64,000 bases of DNA from an uncultured Microbulbifer sp. GTDB lineage: Bacteria; Pseudomonadota; Gammaproteobacteria; Pseudomonadales; Cellvibrionaceae. Shown piece after piece: positions 59,358 to 64,000 of the stretch. The stretch spans positions 186,001-250,000 of the forward strand of contig NZ_CANMKV010000001.1 in NCBI RefSeq assembly GCF_947498635.1, given 5' to 3'. Position 1 is the stretch's first letter. Each line of letters starts with the position of its first letter. Position numbers and translations under genes: made by a program. Under the pieces are notes generated by a model. That model did not search any database. It was given only the letters and a program-made list of their open reading frames with translations, and was not told where the DNA came from.

Positions 59358-60485
59358 TCAATTTTCCCCAGGATATTTACGAAGACGCGCTTGGTTTTGA
59401 ACAGAGCGATACAATTGTGAAAGCGCTCGATCACCAGCACGTTTCTGCGCCAATGTATGGCTATTTCGGCAGAGCTCTCGTTGCAGCTTTTGCCAATTTT
59501 GTAAGCGTCGCTCTTCCATAGAGCCATTTGCTATTGCCTTTTGGACGGCACAGCCCGGCTCTGACTGATGCTGACAGTCGGAAAAACGGCACTCCCTGGC
59601 AAGCTCATCCAGATCTGCAAACGTCTGCGCCAGACCACCTTCAACATGTACCAATCCGAATTCCCGCATACCAGGGCTATCGAGTAGCAACGCCCCCCAA
59701 CTGAGAGGGTGGAGAGAGCGCTTCCGTGTCGTGTGGCGGCCCTTACTATCGGCTTCGCGAATTTCCCCGGTCTCGGCCAGGGGCTCTCCAGACAGCGTAT
59801 TGAGCAACGTGGACTTGCCCACTCCCGACGAGCCCAACAGCGCGATGGTCTCCCCCGGCAGACACCACAGGCGCAGCTGCACCACGCTGTCTTTATCGAG
59901 ACTATTCACTACCGCGACCGGTAATTCGCCGAACGGGCGCAATGCTTGGAGGAAGAGACTGTGATCTTCACACAAGTCAGCCTTACTCAATATCAAGTGG
60001 GGACGACAACCGGACTCCTTTGCCAGGGCCAGGTAGCGCTCAATGCGAGACAGGTTAAAGTCCTCATTCATGGAGGAAACAATAAAAACGCTATCCACAT
60101 TGGCGGCAATCATTTGCACCTGCTGACCTCCGGGGGCCATTCGTTCAAACTGGCTGCTGCGATTCAGCATACGCACAAAGTGAGCGGTTTCCCGCTGCAA
60201 CAACAGCCAGTCGCCCACCGTAGGCATGTTCAAGGCCACGTTAGCGGTTAATGGCAGGGACACTATTCCTTGCTCACCCGCCAATTCCAACCGGTTGCGG
60301 TGCACCGCCATGACCCTCAGTGGAAGCGTTTGCTCCAGCTCTTCGAACGACAACTGCTGTAAAAAGAATGGCTTCCAGCCGAGTTTTTCTAGTGGAGAGA
60401 CCTCGCGCGTGCGCTCATTAGAGAGGCCTGCAGATTGGATGCCGTGCCTGCTGACAGAACGACGGAAAAAGTGTGATTTACTCAC
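59358..60485 (-). CDS. rsgA: ribosome small-subunit-dependent GTPase A
   Basis: 375 residues from a GTG at 60485 with AGAGGG 8 bp upstream; the frame opens at 60515. Circularly permuted GTPase that assists 30S maturation. Order: OB-fold region (RVMAVHRNRLELAGEQG), G4-like LSKADL (Ser in place of the usual Asn or Thr-Lys form), G1 GSSGVGKST, RHTTRKRSL switch, G3 DSPGMREFG, and a zinc knuckle CRFSDCQHQSEPGC. Longer at the N-terminus than the canonical RsgA, with the YloQ-like alternative copy in mind. The Ser-Lys-x-Asp variant could change nucleotide specificity or be tolerated. Confidence 0.92.
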   Translation of the reverse strand: MSKSHFFRRSVSRHGIQSAGLSNERTREVSPLEKLGWKPFFLQQLSFEELEQTLPLRVMAVHRNRLELAGEQGIVSLPLTANVALNMPTVGDWLLLQRETAHFVRMLNRSSQFERMAPGGQQVQMIAANVDSVFIVSSMNEDFNLSRIERYLALAKESGCRPHLILSKADLCEDHSLFLQALRPFGELPVAVVNSLDKDSVVQLRLWCLPGETIALLGSSGVGKSTLLNTLSGEPLAETGEIREADSKGRHTTRKRSLHPLSWGALLLDSPGMREFGLVHVEGGLAQTFADLDELARECRFSDCQHQSEPGCAVQKAIANGSMEERRLQNWQKLQRELCRNSHTLAQKRAGDRALSQLYRSVQNQARLRKYPGEN

Positions 60486-61091
60486 GATTGAAACCCTCTG
60501 GGCGCAAGAATGCACCTAGCGACCACCAATATGCGGTCAACAGAGCTTTCTTCAGGGAAAGCCCGACGTTTTGGAGTCTATCGCCGGGCGAAGCAGCTCG
60601 AGGCTACTACGGGACCCGGCGGAGGGTTGTAACAATCATCAATCATCCTCCGCGGTAAAATGAAATTCTGGACCCGGCCAAAAGCGCTGGCGGGTTAAGG
60701 GCAAATTAGCACTGCTTGGGTATCGGGGCAAGTCGATGGCTTCAGAAGAGTTCCCCCGCCACAAAAAGTAAAGCCGGCAAAAGCCGGCCTTCGAATCCGA
60801 TTACAGCGAGTGCATCACCTTTCTCGACCCACAGTAACCTGATCAGTTGAGTATAGATCCGGCTTTTCCTTTCGCCATCTCCCTTACTCGTGAAATATCT
60901 TCTCCCGCAGGTATTTCCACCAAATGACGCTTTTATAACGGTTTTATGACAACCCTAATCTCTCGACCCGCGGCCTCAACCTCCATGGGGTGGGAGGTCA
61001 CCACTGCATGACTGCGCTTCAATGCTTGCTGAGAGAAACGCAAAAGCCATTTCCAAGCTTACAAAGCACATAACAACAAACGGAAAAAACC
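60486..61091. other. 606-bp divergent spacer, rsgA to pullulanase
   Basis: Contains a minus-strand terminator-like hairpin at 60766-60788 with no obvious gene before it. A 61022-61222 open frame overlaps the pullulanase in another frame and is spurious. No MalT-type box is clear. Confidence 0.45.
60766..60788 (-). terminator. terminator-like hairpin on minus strand
   Basis: Minus strand GCCGGC-TTTT-GCCGGC then TTTACTTTTT. Only six pairs but GC-rich with a T-rich tail. It would end a minus-strand transcript from 60790-61090, where I see only a 26-codon frame near 60850-60930. Confidence 0.55.
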
Positions 61092-64000
61092 ATGCCAATC
61101 GCAAAATTCACAGAACCCGGTACAAGGATGGGGCTGATTCTGGGTACGTTTTTCTGCTCCATTCATTTACCCGCCTGGGCCTCAGACACGCCAGATCCCA
61201 CAGCGGTCAATATTCCCGGTAACCTACAAAGCCAACTGGGTTGCGATGGGGACTGGCAGCCGGACTGCGCGGCCACCATGCTCCGTTATGACAGTGACGA
61301 CGACAAGTGGCAGGGCCGCTTTTTAATGCCCGCTGGCAATTGGGAATATAAAGCGGCCCTCAACCGTCGCTGGGACGAAAACTACGGTCAGGGCGGGCAC
61401 AGCAACGGTGCCAATATTCCACTCAATCTAGACGAGGCCCGCGAGGTCAAGTTTATCTACGACCACGAAAGCCACTGGATCACCGATAACACCAACAGTG
61501 TGATTGCAACCCTAGCTGGCAATTTCCAATCTCTGCTGGGTTGTCCGGAAAACTGGCAGCCGAATTGCCTGCGCACTTGGATGCAGGACGCCGACGGTGA
61601 TGGCACCTACACCTTTGTCACCTCCGCGCTACCCGCTGGCAACTACGAGTTCAAAGTGGCCCTGCACGAGGGTTGGGACGAGAGCTATGGCAATGATGGG
61701 GACAATGTCAGCTTTTCCGTGGCGGCAGACCATGACGAAATCTACTTTGCTTTTGACTCCACCAGTAAAGCGATAACCGTCAGCAGCGACGGCTTTGCCA
61801 AAGGTGATCTCAGCCGCGATAAAGCCCACTGGGTAGATGCCACCAGCTTCGCCTGGGATATTCAGCTTGAGGAGGGCGGCACTGTCAAATTGCACTACAG
61901 CCCGAGTGCCGAATTAAAGTTGGAAGATGGCGATGTCCTCTCAGAGGGCGCCATCGATCTCATTGCTCTCACCGCCCTACCCGACAGCACCCAGCAAAAA
62001 TTCCCACACCTGGCCGCCTTCAGTGCCTGGCAACTGCCCGAGCAGGCTTCCCTGAATGATCTGGTAATCCAGCAGCTTGCCCTCGCCGCTTACGATACCG
62101 ATGGCAAGTTACTCGACGCCTCCGGTGTCCAAATGGCCGGTGCCCTGGACGATCGCTTTTACTACGACGGTGATCTGGGTGCCCGTGTTGGCGAAGACCA
62201 TATCCAGCTCGATCTCTGGGCCCCCACCGCGCGCTCGGTAAAACTGCATCTCTTCACCGACCCATCAAGCGAAACCGCCGATCGGGTTGTCTCCATGCAG
62301 CGCGACGAATCTAGCGGCGTTTGGACTGCCGATATCAACAAGCATTGGGACCGGGGCTTTTACCTCTATGAGGTAGAGGTTTACTCCTATTTCAGCCGCC
62401 AGATTGAAGCCAACCTGGTAACCGACCCCTATTCCCTCAGCCTCTCGATCAACAGCGGCAAGAGCCAGATCGTCAACCTGGACGACCGCGACCTGAAACC
62501 GCGTGGCTGGGATCGCCTGCGCAAACCCAAGCTGGCCCAACCGGAAGATATCAGCATCTACGAACTGCATGTGCGCGACTTCAGTATTGCGGACAGCACT
62601 GTGCCCGAAGCAGAGCGCGGTACCTTTAAGGCCTTCACACGATACTACAGCGACGGCATGCGCCATCTGCGTAAACTGTCCCGTGCGGGCCTCACCCATA
62701 TCCATCTCTTGCCGGCCTTCGACTTTGCCACCGTGAATGAAGACCGGGCGCAACAACAGCAAACCCCAGATCTTTCCATCTACGCCCCAGATAGCAGCGA
62801 GCAACAGGCCCAAGTGGACGCGGTGCGCGATACTGACGGCTTTAACTGGGGTTACGACCCGTTGCACTACACCGTTCCCGAAGGCAGTTACAGCACGGCC
62901 CCCGATGGCATTGCGCGCATTCACGAGTTCCGCCAGATGGTACAGGGGCTCTCCCACTCCGGCCTGCGCCTGGTAATGGACGTGGTGTATAACCACACCA
63001 GTGCCTACGGCCAGTACGACAACTCCGTACTCGACAAGATTGTCCCTGGCTATTACCACCGCCGGAGTGTGAATGGCGATGTGGAAATGAGCAGCTGTTG
63101 TGCCAACACCGCCAGCGAACACGGGATGATGGAAAAGCTGATGATCGACTCCCTTGTCACCTGGGCCCGGGCCTACAAGGTGGACAGCTTCCGCTTCGAT
63201 CTGATGGGGCACCACAGCCTCGCGAATATTCTCAAGGCCCAGGCGGCACTGCAGTCGCTTACCCCTGAAGCCGATGGTATCGATGGCAACGCCATTTATC
63301 TTTATGGCGAGGGCTGGAACTTCGGCGAAGTGGCCGATGATGCCCGTTTTGTGCAGGCCCGCCAAACCAATATGGCCGGCAGTGGTGTGGGTACCTTTAA
63401 CGATCGCCTGCGGGACTCAGTGCGCGGTGGCAATCCCTTCGGCGGCTTTGAGGAGCAGGGTTTTGCTACCGGCTTGTTCACCGACAGCAACGGCAAGTTC
63501 GAGGGTAATGACGAGCGCGCCACCCTGCTGACCCTGGCAGATAAAGTCCGAGTTTCCCTGGCCGGTAACCTGGCGGATTACCCTTTTGAAGATGCCAGCG
63601 GCAATATCATCACAGGCAGCGAGCTGATCTACAACGGCCAGCCCACCGGCTATACCGCCGACCCGCAGGAGTCCATCAACTATATCGCCGCCCACGATAA
63701 TGAGACGCTATTCGACGGCATCCAAATTAAGGCCAGCGATAACGCCAGCTTACGCGAACGAGTGCGTATACAAGCCTTCAGTAACGCTCTAGTGCTCTTC
63801 GCCCAGGGAGTGCCTTTTATCCACGCCGGCCAGGATTTCTTGCGTTCCAAGTCGATGGATCGCGACAGCTACAACTCCGGTGACTGGTTTAACGCCCTGG
63901 ATTTCAACCTCGCTACCGATAACTGGGGCGCGGGCCTGCCGATCGCGGATAAAAACGAGGACGCCTGGCCCCTGATGCAGCCTCTACTGGCAAACCCGGA
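61092..64000 (+). CDS. pullulanase-type GH13 enzyme with X25 modules, truncated by window end
   Basis: 969 codons are present with no stop; the gene continues past the window. Export signal MGLILGTFFCSIHLPAWASD lies after a short N-terminal stretch. Two X25-like starch-related modules follow at about residues 40-125 and 140-220 (NIPGNLQSQLGC ... PAGNWEYKAAL and LAGNFQSLLGC ... PAGNYEFKVAL). The N2/CBM48-like region precedes the GH13 catalytic domain: FNWGYDPLHYTVPEGSYST, VMDVVYNHTSAYG, FRFDLMGHH (nucleophile Asp), IYLYGEGWNFGE (acid Glu) and AAHDNETLFD. It hydrolyses alpha-1,6 links of pullulan-like glucans outside the cytoplasm. Divergent from rsgA. Confidence 0.93.
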   Translation, partial: MPIAKFTEPGTRMGLILGTFFCSIHLPAWASDTPDPTAVNIPGNLQSQLGCDGDWQPDCAATMLRYDSDDDKWQGRFLMPAGNWEYKAALNRRWDENYGQGGHSNGANIPLNLDEAREVKFIYDHESHWITDNTNSVIATLAGNFQSLLGCPENWQPNCLRTWMQDADGDGTYTFVTSALPAGNYEFKVALHEGWDESYGNDGDNVSFSVAADHDEIYFAFDSTSKAITVSSDGFAKGDLSRDKAHWVDATSFAWDIQLEEGGTVKLHYSPSAELKLEDGDVLSEGAIDLIALTALPDSTQQKFPHLAAFSAWQLPEQASLNDLVIQQLALAAYDTDGKLLDASGVQMAGALDDRFYYDGDLGARVGEDHIQLDLWAPTARSVKLHLFTDPSSETADRVVSMQRDESSGVWTADINKHWDRGFYLYEVEVYSYFSRQIEANLVTDPYSLSLSINSGKSQIVNLDDRDLKPRGWDRLRKPKLAQPEDISIYELHVRDFSIADSTVPEAERGTFKAFTRYYSDGMRHLRKLSRAGLTHIHLLPAFDFATVNEDRAQQQQTPDLSIYAPDSSEQQAQVDAVRDTDGFNWGYDPLHYTVPEGSYSTAPDGIARIHEFRQMVQGLSHSGLRLVMDVVYNHTSAYGQYDNSVLDKIVPGYYHRRSVNGDVEMSSCCANTASEHGMMEKLMIDSLVTWARAYKVDSFRFDLMGHHSLANILKAQAALQSLTPEADGIDGNAIYLYGEGWNFGEVADDARFVQARQTNMAGSGVGTFNDRLRDSVRGGNPFGGFEEQGFATGLFTDSNGKFEGNDERATLLTLADKVRVSLAGNLADYPFEDASGNIITGSELIYNGQPTGYTADPQESINYIAAHDNETLFDGIQIKASDNASLRERVRIQAFSNALVLFAQGVPFIHAGQDFLRSKSMDRDSYNSGDWFNALDFNLATDNWGAGLPIADKNEDAWPLMQPLLANP

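Overview
The window looks like chromosomal DNA of a marine gammaproteobacterium, most probably Microbulbifer or a close relative in the Cellvibrionales. This rests on gene content: xseB-ispA-dxs order, a large X25-bearing pullulanase, a TonB receptor, a cyanide-insensitive-type cytochrome bd oxidase, a PilZ-free Ser/Thr kinase/FHA cluster, and moderate GC. No taxonomic marker such as rRNA is present, so the genus is an inference. There are no complete mobile elements, CRISPR arrays or tRNAs. About 50 protein genes are supported, mostly core or housekeeping metabolism with several accessory islands.

Layout. 0.1-4.3 kb: a small secreted protein, a glycosyltransferase, a class II aldolase divergent from a Crp/Fnr regulator across a clear palindrome, and a bile acid:sodium symporter-family transporter. 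4.5-9.7 kb: a DUF1853 protein, then a GbsR/MarR regulator followed by cioAB (cytochrome bd) and a TetR regulator. A near-perfect FNR/Anr box and an 18-bp palindrome lie upstream of the GbsR gene. 10.4-17.8 kb: YdcH-like protein, GST, a cytochrome b/ethylbenzene-dehydrogenase-like fusion, a DUF1566 protein, a secreted metallophosphoesterase and a convergent alkylsulfatase lipoprotein. 18.3-27.5 kb: exported catalase-peroxidase, DPP-IV-like peptidase, a lipoprotein, and glutathione-dependent formaldehyde detoxification (frmA, fghA) with an AraC regulator. 27.7-35.3 kb: PhnA-like protein, CBS protein, Hsp20, host-attachment-family protein, acyltransferase, M20 peptidase, an unknown protein, and a cytochrome b561-YceI pair.

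36.1-48.4 kb is the most distinctive region. It holds an FHA/winged-helix protein, a membrane Ser/Thr kinase with a TPR-like sensor half, a small convergent unknown protein, a large PLP enzyme, an exported trypsin-like protease, and a membrane FHA protein. The protease and FHA genes are translationally coupled to hisC and followed by mepA and a D-Ala-D-Ala ligase gene. This suggests phospho-signalling linked to the envelope. 48.5-56.6 kb: HNH nuclease, a PQQ-type dehydrogenase fused to cytochrome c, xseB-ispA-dxs, and a DUF885 protein. 56.6-64 kb: TonB receptor, Gdx/SugE exporter, RsgA GTPase, and a pullulanase that runs off the window edge.

The best unannotated signal is on the minus strand at about 49506-49705: a compact RNA of roughly 127 nt with six GGA motifs, several in predicted hairpin loops. 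It ends in a strong intrinsic terminator and has a GacA-type upstream activating sequence centred about 65 bp before the predicted start. It has the architecture of an RsmY/RsmZ (CsrA-sequestering) RNA. A second minus-strand transcript candidate of about 320 nt ending in an intrinsic terminator lies at 40646-40964.
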